Shown here piece by piece: positions 1-12,639 of a DNA stretch of 64,000 nucleotides. The notes under the pieces are model-generated. The model ran no database searches and was not told where the DNA came from. It was given only the letters and a program-made list of their open reading frames with translations. Both the position numbers and the translations under genes were made by a program. Numbering within the stretch: the stretch's first letter is position 1; the number at the start of each line of letters is the position of its first letter. The DNA is from Rotaria sp. Silwood1 (taxonomy: Eukaryota; Rotifera; Eurotatoria; Philodinida; Philodinidae): contig CAJNOP010000221.1 in NCBI GenBank assembly GCA_905250075.1, forward strand, positions 23,027 to 87,026, given 5' to 3'.

Positions 1-166
1 CACACCCACACCCACACCCACACCCACACCGACACCCACACCGACACTCACACCCACACGCGCACAGCAACATACACACGAACACCCACACCGACACTGT
101 CACCCACACGCGCACACCAGCATCCACACGGACATCCACACCCACAGGCACATCCACACCCGTGTA
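1..166 (-). repeat. Telomere-like CCCACA array, C-rich strand on top
   Basis: The first 30 bases are perfect CCCACA units. The array then degenerates, with CACACG, GACACC and CATCCACAC variants, and ends near 166. The reverse complement is TGTGGG, which I recall as the bdelloid telomere repeat. The top strand reads 5'-CCCACA, the orientation expected at a left chromosome end, but the heavy degeneration fits a subtelomeric or interstitial tract better than an active telomere. The true left boundary lies outside the window. Confidence 0.85.
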
Positions 167-1639
167 TCTTAGTTTGAAGATGAGTTTTTACAATTCTTCT
201 GTTGCTGTGTGATTTTTGGAATATTGTGTGTCGTATATTTTTTTTTGCTGGTGAATTTTTCCAGGAATGAACAATATTTGTCGGAGAAAGACGTAATTGT
301 AGCCGACGACGACCGATAGTTTATATTTGGTGGCTGTCGTCGACGGCGGAAGCATGCAGTGCTGCGTATATAAGGGGGAAAGATTTTTTGTTGTGTTTAG
401 ATTCAATTCTAACATTATATGGTAAGGTTGGAACGCTTTATAAAAGAATTTTTGTGTTTCGTACGGAGTAAGTTCAAACTGTGTTACTGGGATTAGCAAA
501 TTTTGGAACAGTTTGTGTTTTATCTGAAGTAAATTCAAACTGAAGTTTATGTCGTTAGGTAATTGTGATAGTTTGATATAATATTATATCACTGAACCGT
601 GGTCACCAATTCAGTTTTTATTAGTTATTTTGAAGATACAGAGTAAATAGTGCCATCGAAATTATTTGCTTAAACAGTATTCATAAAGGGAAAACTGATA
701 TTTGTTTGAGTTTGAGCAAGAATGAAATGTTTTTACGTGTGACATACGAGTTGTATTGTTCAGAGTTGTTGTGGGACAATTGATATATTTTAGAAATAAT
801 GTCTGCTTGAGACGCTAATACATCTTCAAACGCAGCATTTTATTTTCGATATTTACCGTTGTTTCTTACGAAATTTAATGTCATCGCGGTTTTAGTTAAC
901 TGAATATTAGTAGTATTGTAGTATTTGAACAATTCTTGAGCTTAAGATCTGGATGCAAAGATAACAGCTTTCTTATGAACCAACGTTCATGTATGAGATA
1001 TGCATTTTACATGACGTTGCTAGGCCATCTTTTTATTCGTATATTCTACTAATTTTACGATCTTTTAAAAAGGATCCATCATTTTTTGTCATAGTCCTAT
1101 TCTACTATGACAAATGTGTGCTAACAAAAGATAAATATCTTCAAATTCATACAAAACTAGATAATAATTAACGACCAAACAGGGGAATAAATACATGTCA
1201 AGAGTGAGGAGATGACAAGTGACATTGATGTATAATTAAGAACTTACGATGATTAAAAATAAAGCGTGGTCTAGGGCAGACATAAGTATAGTGATGTAAT
1301 AATGAACAATAATAATATGCTGATTAAGAGTGAAATCATATGGTCATCGGTGAGATATAGAAACAGTGTCATTGTTTACCAATAGATAGGAATTAATCGA
1401 AGATAGATATGTGTAATCAGAGCGATTATATAAATATTAGTTAGCTATAATTAGTTATTTATGTTATATGTGGAATATATATATGTTAGAAAAAACAAAT
1501 CTGATGTTTTTATGTAAGTGCGCATATCAACTGATGTACTGATCTGCTAATGCCAGTTCCAATTTTCAAAGCTTACTTTGAATACTTAATTCTCACATCC
1601 AATAATAATTTTCAGATGACTTCTTGACACATATCAATA
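167..1639. other. No supportable gene; 5' region of the DUF3987-like gene
   Basis: I see no conserved protein here in any frame. A reverse-strand open frame at 188-538 lacks domain features and looks spurious. Around 299-350 there is a GC-richer patch with near-complementary GCCGACGACGACC and GTCGTCGACGGC segments, followed by TATATAAGGGGG at about 367-378. That combination resembles the patch upstream of the transposase at 6969-7070, so it may be a relic promoter or small repeat. The remainder is AT-rich without clear structure. Confidence 0.5.
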
Positions 1640-4600
1640 ATGTCTTCACGAAGAACACGTAATATGGCATCTGCTCAATCGATTGCTGCAGAGCATGTAC
1701 AGCGTGCTACAACTCGTATATATAATGAAGCTGCATTGAATCCATCTCTCATCGTGTCTCCATACATTAATGCGTGGTTAGAAGAGCATTCAAAAGTATA
1801 CATGTACGATCCAGTTGGCGTATTACAGTACATCTTATCATTGGCTTCGTTTCTTGGCGAAGATAATTACGTTTACCGTAATAATCGAAAAAAAACACCT
1901 ACAACACTTTATTTATCGTTATGTACTCGTCCTGGTATGAAGTGTAAAATTTTTCTAAACACTTCTATGAAAGTTGTTTTTATTCAGCTTACGGAAAATC
2001 AGATTTGTTTCAAGCTACAAAAGATTCAATCATCAACTTGTTATGCATTCGACAAAGTCTTGGAGTCTATACTCGTTCAAATAATCGAAAAGCTAAAACA
2101 AACATCCAAATGCCCGATTTGAATGCTTTTGCCGATGAGGTAAAACTTAACTGAAGTTTAGAATTGGCATCACAAAGAATTGTATTGTGAACAGAATTTT
2201 CTATAAGACTTTTTTTCCGAATACATAATTACATGTGCACCCTATGAGTGCGATTAAAAGGTAACTGTGCTCTATCTCAGAAAATTTTTATTAACATTTT
2301 CTTAGAAATATAGATTTTCTTGATCAATATATACATAATGTTATCCTATAATTTGAGTGTGCCGTAACATGAAATAGAAATATTTTCAGATCCTTGTTGA
2401 TAAAATATAGATATCGTTGAGTATGTGTATTCTACATTAATGATGATTCATTTAAAATTAAAAATAAACTAAAGAATAAAAATAAATTTGTTTTTATCAT
2501 TTAGCTTATTTCATTTAAAATTAGAAATAAACTAAAGAATAAAAATAAATTTGTTTTTATCATTTAGCTTATTTCATTTAAAATTAGAAATAAACTAAAG
2601 AATAAAAATGAATTTGTTTTTATCATTTAGCTTACCAGACTCGGTCTCTTGACGGCTCTTGAAAAAACACCACGATTGCTATTATTTGATGAACTTGATC
2701 AACTTTTTATTCGTAATGGCCTTATTCCATTGCCAAATTCAACACAAAATGAAAACAATTTTTACGAGATCGCTCTTCAACTTTATAGCGATAACTGCTT
2801 ATTTTCAAAACATACCAGCTCGTCTGAAATAACATTCCAGTCAAAACGTATGTGCATTATGGGTAATCATACACAGGAACCTTGCAACCGCCTGGTATTA
2901 CGTAAATTGAATAGCGAAGGACCCAATCCATTTTTTGAACGACATTTAATGTTATGTGCACGTACACCAGTAACAGAAGAAAAACTTAATCCAGATCTAT
3001 TCAATTATAAACGTTTTGCATCCTTCGATCAATTATCCATGACAATGTCATTTCTGGTGGTTCTTGATTTTTATTTTGATGATGAAGGTCGTGCATTAGC
3101 AATTGGTTTTTGCAATAGTCTAATGAGAGAAAGTAAGTGCTATCTACGCAGCACATATAGTAGCATTCTAAAGAGCATTGTGTGGGTTCCATCATAAAAA
3201 ATTATATCACATCAATCCCAAAAGTAACATCTAGAATATTTCTATGTAATAGGAGCCATTTTACATGCCAATCTCATATAAATGAAAACCTTTCTTTTCC
3301 CCATCATTGTAGCTCCGTAGGCTTTCAGCAAGGGAAAAACAGCGGATCCTAGAACCTTGGATCCTGTATATCCTCATGGATTCTTGTGGATTGTAGGACC
3401 TATGCATTCGATAGTGTCAAAGTTCGTCAGAAGTTATTTGAATTCACAAAAATTCATGGAGTCTATTGTAATTCACCAAAGTGCATCCATACCTATTGTA
3501 TTTTACCCATGTACATTGCTTTTTAATTGATGCAGATAACGTGAATCCTAATGGATCCTGATCAATGCCAATGAATACCAGTAGTTTATACATAAGATTT
3601 ATTGCAATCTACGAAAATTCATCCGAATTACTTTAATCTAATAAACCCATCCGAGTTCACTATAATCCATCAAAAATCAATTAGCTTTATAATAATTTGC
3701 AGCCAATGTATGCAGGTAGATTCTGATGGTTCCTGTTGGGTTCTATCACATCAAAGAATTTGCTTTTTTGTCTTTAGCTTTAAGTTTTTTAACAATATAA
3801 ATAGCTAGTGACATTTTCTCTACATTTAAAAGGATATAGAATGTTAATGAACATTATAGTGGATGAAACGCCTGTTTTTCTTTTGCTGTCAATTGATATT
3901 TTTATATAAACTGCTGTTCTTTTTCTAATATATTTTTTAGTGCGAGCAATTGAATCTAGTGATTCTTGGCTATGTGCTCGTTTGGGAAAAAGTCGAGAAC
4001 ATACATTACGTCTTGCAGCATGTATACAATTACTTGAATTAGCATTTTATCTTTTGGAAAATTATCGAATTCAATACGGTGATTTTGGAAGTGGATTAGC
4101 CGATGATCAATTTCATCAACGAATGTTAATTATTGCTAGTGAATTTCTTAAACGACAACCATTGCCTAATTATGAAGACCGAATTAAAGCTAATCCTGTT
4201 GCAATTGAAATCCATAATGATGTAGTACGCGGTGCTATTAATTATGTTCAAATTATTATTCGTCAATACTATTTATTATTTGTTGATTTTGATGGAGTTA
4301 CGTATGTAAATTTGTTCTTTTTTCTTCATATTCCTATCACATTAAATAAATGATTTTTTAAGTACTAATTATGTAAAACTGTAAAATGTGCACCTAGATC
4401 GTCATATTGATGTGATCTCGTCTCAGCTTGTTAGTTAGCTCGCTGGAAATCATTAATAACATAAACATCTATCAACTTGGTATTTTTTTCAAATAATTTG
4501 ATTTTATTCATGTTGTATAGAAATACGAATCAAACAGTTCCATTACGAAAGCAACAAATGCCTATTGTTCCTAATACTATGGCAACCAAACCGTGTCCAC

Positions 4601-6074
4601 TTATTCAAGTTAACAATCAGTCAAATATTGATACATATGAAGATGTTAATGAAAATCAAATAAATTATCATCCTATTGATAATCAAGTTACTACTGAAAA
4701 TGTTCTGGGTCTTGACAAGAAAGGTATGAAATTTGCCAAACATTATCTTACCTACAACAGTTGGATTTTAACAAATAAATCAATTAATTCAAACATGCGT
4801 CACAATACTCATATGAAAAATACTGTTCTTCAACATCTAGTCGTACAAAAATTTGTTATCGAAATCAAAGGTGGTCTGAAAGGTATAAATGCACGGTCGA
4901 GTCCTATTGATATATGGGTAAAATGTATGCCACCTTCTCTTAATGATCTTTCTCTTATTCGAAAATGGGATGAAGAATTATCTGTATATGATGTCTCATG
5001 GGATCAGTATGCATCTACTCTTTCTAATATTAACCTTATGGAAGAGTTATACATGACTGATTCACTTAATACATTTATTAATAAAAATTATGTGACAATC
5101 AGTATGTTCATTCATGTAAGGTTACTTCGTTAAAACTAATAAACTTCTTATAAAATTAAGTTTGAACATTCATTTCATTTCTTTATAGGATGATGTTTTA
5201 TTTCAACTTGTTCCACCAGATACTGAAAACATATCTGTTTCGTGTGTTGCACCTTCATCTGCATCAAAACCAACATTCGAATTGGATATTGAAAATGATC
5301 AACAAGAAGAACACATCGAGAATATTGAATTCAACGAACAAGATGATGAAAATGAAGAAGAAGATGCATTACTTTATCAAGATAATGGTTTGTGCTATTT
5401 TTAGATAGTCATTTTAGGATCCGTTTGAAGTTATTCTCATAAGTAGTTTGGACTTCAGAGGTTCTGATACATTTTTATTCGTAGAATAGTTTGATTTATG
5501 AGTTCTTATTCATCCATCTATCTATTGATACATATATATAGGTATGGTTTCTTATCATCGACAACAAAATAATTCATCATCTTCTTTACCTCAAAATGCT
5601 GCATCATATAAAATTTTGAAGCAACAATCGGTTGTTTTATCTTCACTCTCAAATAATCCACCAGTCAACAATAATCTTCAACGACAACAATCACGTTCAT
5701 CTATTGATACGTCTAATTTTTCCATTCAAACACAATCGAAAACGCCTCAACCAAAAATACCAATTAGCAATAGCCGAGGAGCGCATAGATCATTGTCGTT
5801 TAATATGATGCATCATGGAACAACAACATCCATATCACGACCTCATTTTCCAACCAATACCACATTATTTTCAACTCATCAACAAATGCAGCAGCAATCT
5901 GCTCGAAGTACAAGTGCAGCTACAGTTATTGGATCTAGTCTAAATAATTTTCATCATGAAATTGACAGTGCTGAACCAAGTCGTAGTGCATTTGAACTTA
6001 TGTCTACAAGATTATTGCAAAGCGAACAAAATCGTAAAACGGCTGCCAAGAATAATAAAACATTCAAGAAATAA
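1640..6074 (+). CDS. DUF3987-like P-loop NTPase domain protein, 7 exons, 878 aa
   Basis: I read seven phase-consistent exons: 1640-1934, 1988-2139, 2631-3132, 3941-4301, 4521-5115, 5189-5387 and 5542-6074. The 53 bp intron at 1935-1987 is decisive. Reading through it breaks the frame, whereas splicing creates a Walker A-like RPAYGKSD at residues 97-104. Exon 3 supplies a Walker B-like LLLFDELDQL (about 165-174). Downstream, an ARLGKSREHTLRLAACIQLL stretch matches the helical segment typical of DUF3987, a family related to phage and plasmid primase-helicase proteins. The last two exons are low-complexity, rich in Asn, Ser and Gln. Its cellular role is unknown; nucleotide binding is inferred from motifs. 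It sits next to a transposase gene and may be element-derived. Family assignment is fairly sure, function is not. Confidence 0.75.
2447..2634 (+). repeat. Three tandem 63 bp units across an intron 3' end
   Basis: Three near-identical 63 bp copies start at 2447, 2510 and 2573. Every unit ends in TTTATCATTTAGCTTA, so each carries a complete polypyrimidine/AG acceptor. Only the last AG, at 2629-2630, opens directly onto conserved coding sequence (exon 3 of the DUF3987-like gene). Differences among units are few, which points to recent duplication. Confidence 0.95.
3300..3770. repeat. Degenerate short-motif repeats inside intron 3
   Basis: Within the 808 bp intron 3133-3940, motifs resembling GGATCCTG, GATTCNTGNNGGATT and AATTCACCAAAATTCATCC recur many times in both orientations. 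It looks like an old, decayed minisatellite or repeat insertion. No unit length is cleanly preserved, so confidence is limited. Confidence 0.4.
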
Positions 6075-7062
6075 CTACTATTAAGAGTTTCATGTAAATA
6101 ACTATAATTCATGTTCGAGTGTATATTATTTGTGATCATTGTACAATATACTATTTTTTTGTATTAGCTGAAGTGTGATGAATAGTTTATTCTTCTAGTA
6201 GTTCTATTTTTTTGTAAATGAGAATTTCCTGCTCTTGTAAACTGAATCTCGTATATTGCTTCTTATTATATTTGCGAATAGCTTGATTTATTTGTATTTC
6301 TTCTTCCAGTGTTCACCATTCATTGAGTTACAGATTTGTAAATCGTTTATGAATATTGAATACTTTGTTTGTGAACCTTTTTCTACTTGTTTATTATTAT
6401 TATGCATAGTGAAAATATGAGAAATAGTTGTGTTAAATAAATCCTGGATGGCTACATCTACGATACGTTTTCTTTTTTTTTTCGTTACTTGTATAATTAC
6501 AATAGTACCTATCAAAATAATAAGTGTACTAGATGAAATTTACGTGTTTTTGACGAGTCTCATATAAAAATTTACTTCAGGTTTGATGACATATAGAGTG
6601 TATTCTAGTTTGATTTCTCCATATGAATATAAGGGGATAAGATAGAAGAAACAATGTAACGAGTACTTTCTCTAGATTCTTTTTTTAATGATTCAAAATT
6701 CATTTTATATAATGCAGATCTTAGTTTCAATGACTGAATAAAATTAACTAAACTAATATAACATTATTTGCTGTATTATATCTCTACGTGTAAGCTGCTA
6801 TATAAATATTAATATTAGATTTTCGAAGATTTTTGACACAACATAATTGTTCAAGATTCTTTTAAATTTAATTTCTTATTGAAGTGTTTTATTATTATGA
6901 TTTCTTTTTCCTACTCGAAACTTTCTCGAAAGTAAAGAAGTTTTTCAAAAAAAATACAAAACAATTTCAGGCGTAACCGCCGACGCCGTTGATAGTCAGA
7001 AAAAAATTAAAACTTTTCAGCCGCCACCACGGACGGAGTCATTGGGTTTAAACATGTAGCTG
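6075..7062. other. AT-rich intergenic stretch without a recognisable gene
   Basis: This separates the DUF3987-like stop from the transposase promoter region. No conserved protein is visible in six frames. At 6969-7050 there is a GC-richer patch with two GCCGCC/GCCGACG-type motifs around an A/T core, similar in layout to the small element at 9919-10021. Confidence 0.5.
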
Positions 7063-7070
7063 TATATAAA
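7063..7070 (+). promoter_or_regulatory. TATA box candidate upstream of the transposase
   Basis: TATATAAA lies 60 bp upstream of the transposase ATG at 7131, directly after the GC-rich patch at 6969-7050. Spacing leaves room for a short 5' UTR. A matching TATATAAGG occurs at about 367 after a similar GC-rich patch. Confidence 0.5.
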
Positions 7071-7130
7071 AGAGGATGACATCGTAGTGTTTTTTGCTTA
7101 TTCAATAATTTGACTTTGCTATCGAACGAT

Positions 7131-10100
7131 ATGAATAGTACAGCATCATCAATGAATGGTCTTATCGGACTGCATTGGCAATGGCCTATGTTATCAAGCG
7201 TTATCGAACAAATTCCAATTCAAAAGTTAGCACTCATCGAACATTTATGCTCATTAATTAGTGAAAATAATGACCAAACGTTTATTCATATTAGTGAACT
7301 ACTTCGAAATCAATATCAAGTTGGTATTGATTATCGTACTCTTCGTCTTTTATCAACAATGTTCGGTATATCTATTCCAAACTTTTATACACCCGGCAAT
7401 CATATCGAAATTATTAATTCTTTCTCTTTAACGAACAACACTCCTTTTTTTTCTACTATTCATTTGTCCAGCTGTTACACTAAATGTATTTTATGTGACA
7501 GCAATTTACGTAAATATACTCTCCAGTCAGTCAAGATTTATCATGATAATGGACAAAGTTTTAATGGTATTATAAAAAATATGTCATGTACTCACAGTCA
7601 TACAGCATTTCATGATAATCATCCTATTTATTACTTGCCAAATTATATATGTCAATTATCAAATAATGGCAAATACAAACGTGTGTTCTATATTTCGGAC
7701 TTTTTTCATAATTGTAAATATATTTATATGGGTGGAAAAACAGCATTCGAAAGATCTTTATTAATACGTTATCTGGTCGATCTGTATGTCGGTGGAAAAA
7801 CAGTTCATGCTTATATTCAATCCTACAACCATCGACAAATATGGACATATGGTCATCGACCATTGAATGAGTTGCTCTTTTATCGATTTGTTATTTCATT
7901 TGGTCTTCTTCATTTTTATTTCTGGATGGGTTATGAAAAGGTGGAATTTCCAAAGAATGTTAAGGGCGATAAATTAGAAAGTTTTTTTTATGAATCCCAT
8001 GAAAATGTCAAACAGTGTTTTATTCGATTTTGGGGTCGTCATAATGTTTTTTTTCCATGCAATACCAGCTGCTCGAAATTAATCAATGCTGATGGCAACT
8101 GGAAATTTGGACGTCACATTTGTATGGACAAGACAAAAGTCAGTTTACACTTTATAATCAGTGTAGTATGTAGTATTTCACTTGATGACACAAAGCTTTT
8201 TCATTGATACTGTTCAAAGAGAAAAAAACACTAAATAATCGAAGTTTCTATTGAGAAATATTTTTTTTTTACTTTCGTAGCAAACGTAAAACTTCTTATT
8301 TTCTAAGTAAATGAGACGCTATTGCTTCTAATAACAATCTAATAATTCATTCATGTTATAAAACAGAATGTTTCATATTCAGGTTAGAAGAACTGCTGAG
8401 TTCGATTCGGTCATCGTCGGATGTGATAAAACACCGAAGCCTGGTGAAGATTATTGTGATGAACATCGTGATCGTCGTGGTATATCTATGGTGTGTGAAG
8501 ACGAAGATTGTATCGATAATGGAGATTTTATTACATTAAGAAATGGTAAACAATATGTGCGTTATCAATCACTCACATGTAACACCATAAAAAGCTTTCC
8601 AATGAAGTATGTTAGTGTTTGTCATCGATCATTCGGCATTATAGTGTACTTCACAAATTGTGGTGTATGCTTGTCAATCAATGAAATTTATCGAAGTGAA
8701 ACTGTTAAAGAGATTTTGATGGGGTGGTTCGACATTATTTCAGCGACTAGCACAAACATTAGTTCAGCTTTACCAAATGAAGAAGCTAATACACCTCTTC
8801 CTCGAGTTGTCTTATATGACGATTGTTGCCACCTAATCAAATATTTGATTGATTACTATGATTATACAATTCACAAGACACCAGCATCGAACTGGCTTAT
8901 ACATTGCCAATTTGCTATCGACAAACTTCATTGGCCAAATCACAAAGACATATGGTGTCGTAAATATTTGTGTCCATACAAGTAAGAGTATTTTGTATTG
9001 ATTATTCTTAAATTGTCACATAGTCATAAGATATTCACTACTTTTTTGATTCACTTGTTAGAAAAACTATGATAGCCAACCAAATGATCAGATCGAGAGT
9101 GGAACGTCAGTCAATTTGAACAATTAGTAATATCTTTTAGAAGGAATACATTTTCACATAGGTAAATGAAAAATAAACAACGTTTGTTAAATATGAGTGC
9201 AAGCTTTGTCAGACCTTTTTACATACAATGGTCGCCAAAATTACCCTACCGCAAGTCATTTGGATTGTATTTTGTAGCGAAAAGTATTAGAAGAAATCCA
9301 AATATAATTTCAATAGAGAAAATTGTTCTCAATAAGAATATGATAAAATGGTGATTAACAATAAATTCCCAAAAACAAAACATCGAGAATACCTAAGCCA
9401 TCATTTTTTCAGCATCTCGAAGTCGCGAAAAAACCGTAGTTCTGTTTCTCTACATCAATACAATAGCTAATTTCCTACAAAATGAGAAGCCTCCCGAGCT
9501 TTCTACGATCATTCTATCAAAGGTTATAAGCATTACAAAATCTGAAAAAATGTCAAATTTATCAGAAAATTACCAAAATATTCCATATTTTGGGTTTTTT
9601 GTAACGCTTATAACGTTTGATAGGATGGTCGTAGAAACCTCTGAGATGTCTCATTTTGTAGAAAATTACCTGCTATATCGATGTAAAGAAACACAATGAC
9701 GGTTTTTTCGCAACTTTGAGATGTTGAAAAACGAAGGTTTTGGTATTCTCGACGTCCTATTCTTGGTAATATATCGATAATCATCATTTTATTATATTCT
9801 TGGAAACAATTTTTTTCTATTGAAATCATATTTCGATTTCCTCCAACACTTTCCGCTACAAGATAAAATCCAAATTATATGTAGTAGAGTAATTTTGGCG
9901 GCCACTGTATGTAGAAAGTAGAAGTGTAAGCCGATTGGTTAAGCAGCCGCCGCCGACATAGCCAAAAAGTTAATAATAATTCAGCCGCCGTCGCCAATCA
10001 ACCTATTGGCTTACACTTCTAGCAAAAAGTATTATCAGTTGATAGAATGATACAAAAGTAGATGCTAGGTAATACATTTGTTCTATTTTAACAGATTAAG

Positions 10101-11948
10101 AGCTCATCAATCATTCCACCCATATTTTTATCGTTCATCAAAAAGTATCAGAACATATTTTGCAACAATTTCCAAACTTGAAAATACTGAGAAATCTTCT
10201 CATTTACCATTTATCTATGTAGGAATCCAGTTGTGCAAGCCAATAATACTCAGTCGTGTGAGCAAGCTAATTCAGTATTGAAGAAATACGTTAATCAATT
10301 CAACAGAATGAATGAAGAACGTTCAGTGTTAATGTTATATTTCCTAATGCACGGCCGCAATTGTATTTTAAAAAATGTAAATCCTTTTGCGCGTTGTGTA
10401 GCAACAAGCAAGGTAAGCTTTAAAAAGAAAAACATATTTACAATTGAAATTTTTAGGATTCAGAATGGAACAGATTCAAACCGAGTGTTTGATATTAGAA
10501 TGATGAGAACTTTCGTTCTGATAGTGAAATAATATTAACTTCAATCGTTTTATGTATAAATTTTGTTGAATTACTGAAATTTTACTAGCATAATAATCGT
10601 GGTTTGTTTATTCTTTATTGTAATCATAATTCATTCTTTTTTCACTAAATAAATGCTAGTTTCTTTTATATGGAACCAATTAAAAATAATTTAGCATTAA
10701 AAATTTGCTTGTTTGTTTCAGATGCCTATGAATACAAGAAACGCTGCCAATCGTCCTACTGTACAAACAGAAACGTCGAAGTCTAAAAAACTTCCAGCAT
10801 TTTTATTGAAAGGTTTAAAACATACAAATAATGAATACCAAGATGAAGAATCTTCTTCGTATTCCGAGGTTGAGGTACGTATTTCATATAATCTAAAGTT
10901 TTTCATTGAACACTGGATTTCAAAAAGTACTTTTTAAAGGAGATATAAGAAAGTAGTCACTTATAAAATAGAAGGATCTTTTCATGAACGTCATTTTTAT
11001 GCCCAACAATAAATGTCAAATCTTTATACCTGAAGTACCTATAAATACATATTTTCTGAAAATTTGCACAAACATTATTTTCATTTCTTTTAGAATCTTC
11101 CAATGCAAAATTCAAAACGTGTAAATTCAAATGCTGCAGATAGCCGAAATAAAGATCGGCTAGCAAAAAAAACACGAATAGTAGTATTGATGAAAAAACA
11201 TTTACTCAGAAGCTAACTACAAACTGTTTGCTAATTTAACTATTTCTCACAATATTTAGAATGAAAATGAGATGGAAATGCATGACAGTAATTTATTAGT
11301 AGCTGATTCAAGCCATATAACTCATCTTGAAGAATTATCACCACCGGTAAATTCACTCCATGCCATAGTTCAGAAATGAAAGCGAGATATAATTGTTAAC
11401 TTACTGTTTAGATTCAACAAAATGACAATCAAGCATCTATGTTATATACTAGTAACATTTATCAACCACCAAGTGCAACACCCAATGCAATTAATGTAGA
11501 AGGCGATCAACCATCTTCTATGTTTGAACAACAAGATGATTCTTCGTCGATGAACAACCAAATGGATCTTCCTTTAGAACAACATGTTGATCAAATCTCA
11601 GTTCCACCATCAAACACCAGTGGGCCACATCACGAAAACTTACCTAATGCAAATCAACATCACGATAATGACAAAGAAGATATTGATAGTGATTCAATTA
11701 ATCAACAATTGCCAACACATTCGACCTTGACCAATGATAAACAAAAGCTCAATGAAAATCCATCAAAAGCTGAAGAAATTCAACAGCCACAAATTTCAGG
11801 TCCACATGATACTGCTAATATCGAGATAGATAACCATAGCCATTATACAACATACTTCTATAAACAATCAGACTTCAAAGATTACAAAGATTCAAAAATC
11901 GAACCACGTACGCCAAAATTATTTAGTGGCAAACGATTCATTTCATAA
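7131..11948 (+). CDS. KDZ-type transposase with CxC5 and CxC6 cysteine clusters, 7 exons, 886 aa
   Basis: Seven exons join in phase: 7131-8138, 8383-8981, 10223-10412, 10722-10874, 11094-11180, 11260-11346 and 11412-11948. The N-terminal half carries a Cys pair (CTKCILCD) and a later CNTSCSKLINADGNWKFGRH segment typical of the CxC5 cluster. Exon 2 opens with a CxC6-like GCDKTPKPGEDYCDEH. This is followed by an RNase-H-like core with VVLYDDCCH (acidic pair) and, across the 1241 bp intron, NTQSCEQANSVL, whose Glu is the likely third catalytic residue. These clusters accompany Kyakuja-Dileera-Zisupton transposases. The C-terminus is an acidic, Gln/Asn-rich tail. The frame is intact throughout, so it is either active, recently active or domesticated. 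I could not find transposon termini. The exon 5 donor has two in-phase options, 11181 or 11184. Confidence 0.8.
9226..9907. mobile_element. Tc1/mariner-like foldback element, 682 bp
   Basis: Nearly the whole element is an imperfect palindrome with arms of about 330 bp meeting near 9567. Outer ends are CAATGGTCGCCAAAATTAC on the left and the complement of CAGTGGCCGCCAAAATTAC on the right, with TA on both sides (9224-9225 and 9908-9909). It has no transposase, so it is non-autonomous. It lies inside the second intron of the KDZ transposase. Confidence 0.85.
9919..10021. mobile_element. Short hAT-like inverted-repeat element, 103 bp
   Basis: The ends TAGAAGTGTAAGCC (9919-9932) and its complement (10008-10021) are perfect inverted repeats, continuing imperfectly inward to ATTGGTT. 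The interior holds two GCCGCCG patches around an A/T core. Flanking octamers GTAGAAAG and GCAAAAAG match at 6 of 8 positions, so an 8 bp target duplication is plausible but eroded. Confidence 0.6.
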
Positions 11949-12437
11949 AAACCTTTTTTCTATAAAACTCTTTTCTCACAAACTCTAATCAAGAACACAC
12001 AATTCATATAATTTCTACATATTTGTGAATAAACCTCATACATACTATAAATTCATCAACAAATTTTTTCAACAACTAACTTCAGAATACACAACAACGT
12101 AACTACTCAAGATTATTCTTCGTTATCCACATTATCATATCAACATAATCCCTTCTAACAAATAAAAACAACATATTGAAAGGCATAATAAAACAAAATC
12201 CAAATTCCAGCAATCCGAACTTCCACTTTATAAGTTGCCCAAGGTAACCACAACAACAAACCGACACTAACTTTCGGCATAATAGAATACCAAATAGTTC
12301 TTCACACAGGAAACACACCGAGTGACGAACGCGCGATACGCAGCATCGTAAACAGTTTCCATTTGCAAAAAGCGTCATCAAAAGCCATCCGCACTGTGGG
12401 AGAGTGAGACATACCCGATCATCAAGCACTCTCCAAA
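11949..12437. other. Gene-free AT-rich sequence
   Basis: Downstream of the transposase stop I see no coding signal. Reverse-strand open frames here run into the repeat and gap and are artefacts of the GTGTGG array. Confidence 0.6.
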
Positions 12438-12539
12438 AGGGTGTAGGTGTGGGTGTGGGTTTCGGTGTGGGTGTGGGTGTGGGTGGGTGTCCGTGTGGGT
12501 GTGGGTGTGGGTGTGGGTGTGGGTGTGGGTGTGGGTGTG
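12438..12539 (+). repeat. Telomere-like TGTGGG array, G-rich strand on top
   Basis: The array is largely uninterrupted GTGTGG units with a few variants (TTTCGG, GGTGTCC) and runs directly into the assembly gap at 12540. Its orientation is opposite to the array at 1-166, so the two tracts face outward from the segment between them. Confidence 0.9.
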
Positions 12540-12639
12540 NNNNNNNNNNNNNNNNNNNNNNNNNNNNNNNNNNNNNNNNNNNNNNNNNNNNNNNNNNNNN
12601 NNNNNNNNNNNNNNNNNNNNNNNNNNNNNNNNNNNNNNN
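12540..12639. other. Assembly gap of exactly 100 N
   Basis: Exactly 100 unknown bases follow the TGTGGG array. A round 100 is a conventional scaffolding placeholder, so the true length and even the join are uncertain. Confidence 0.95.

Noticed and set aside
188..538. Reverse-strand open frame of 116 codons
   Set aside because: No domain, low-complexity Thr/Asn-rich composition, no splice context or neighbour support; likely chance.
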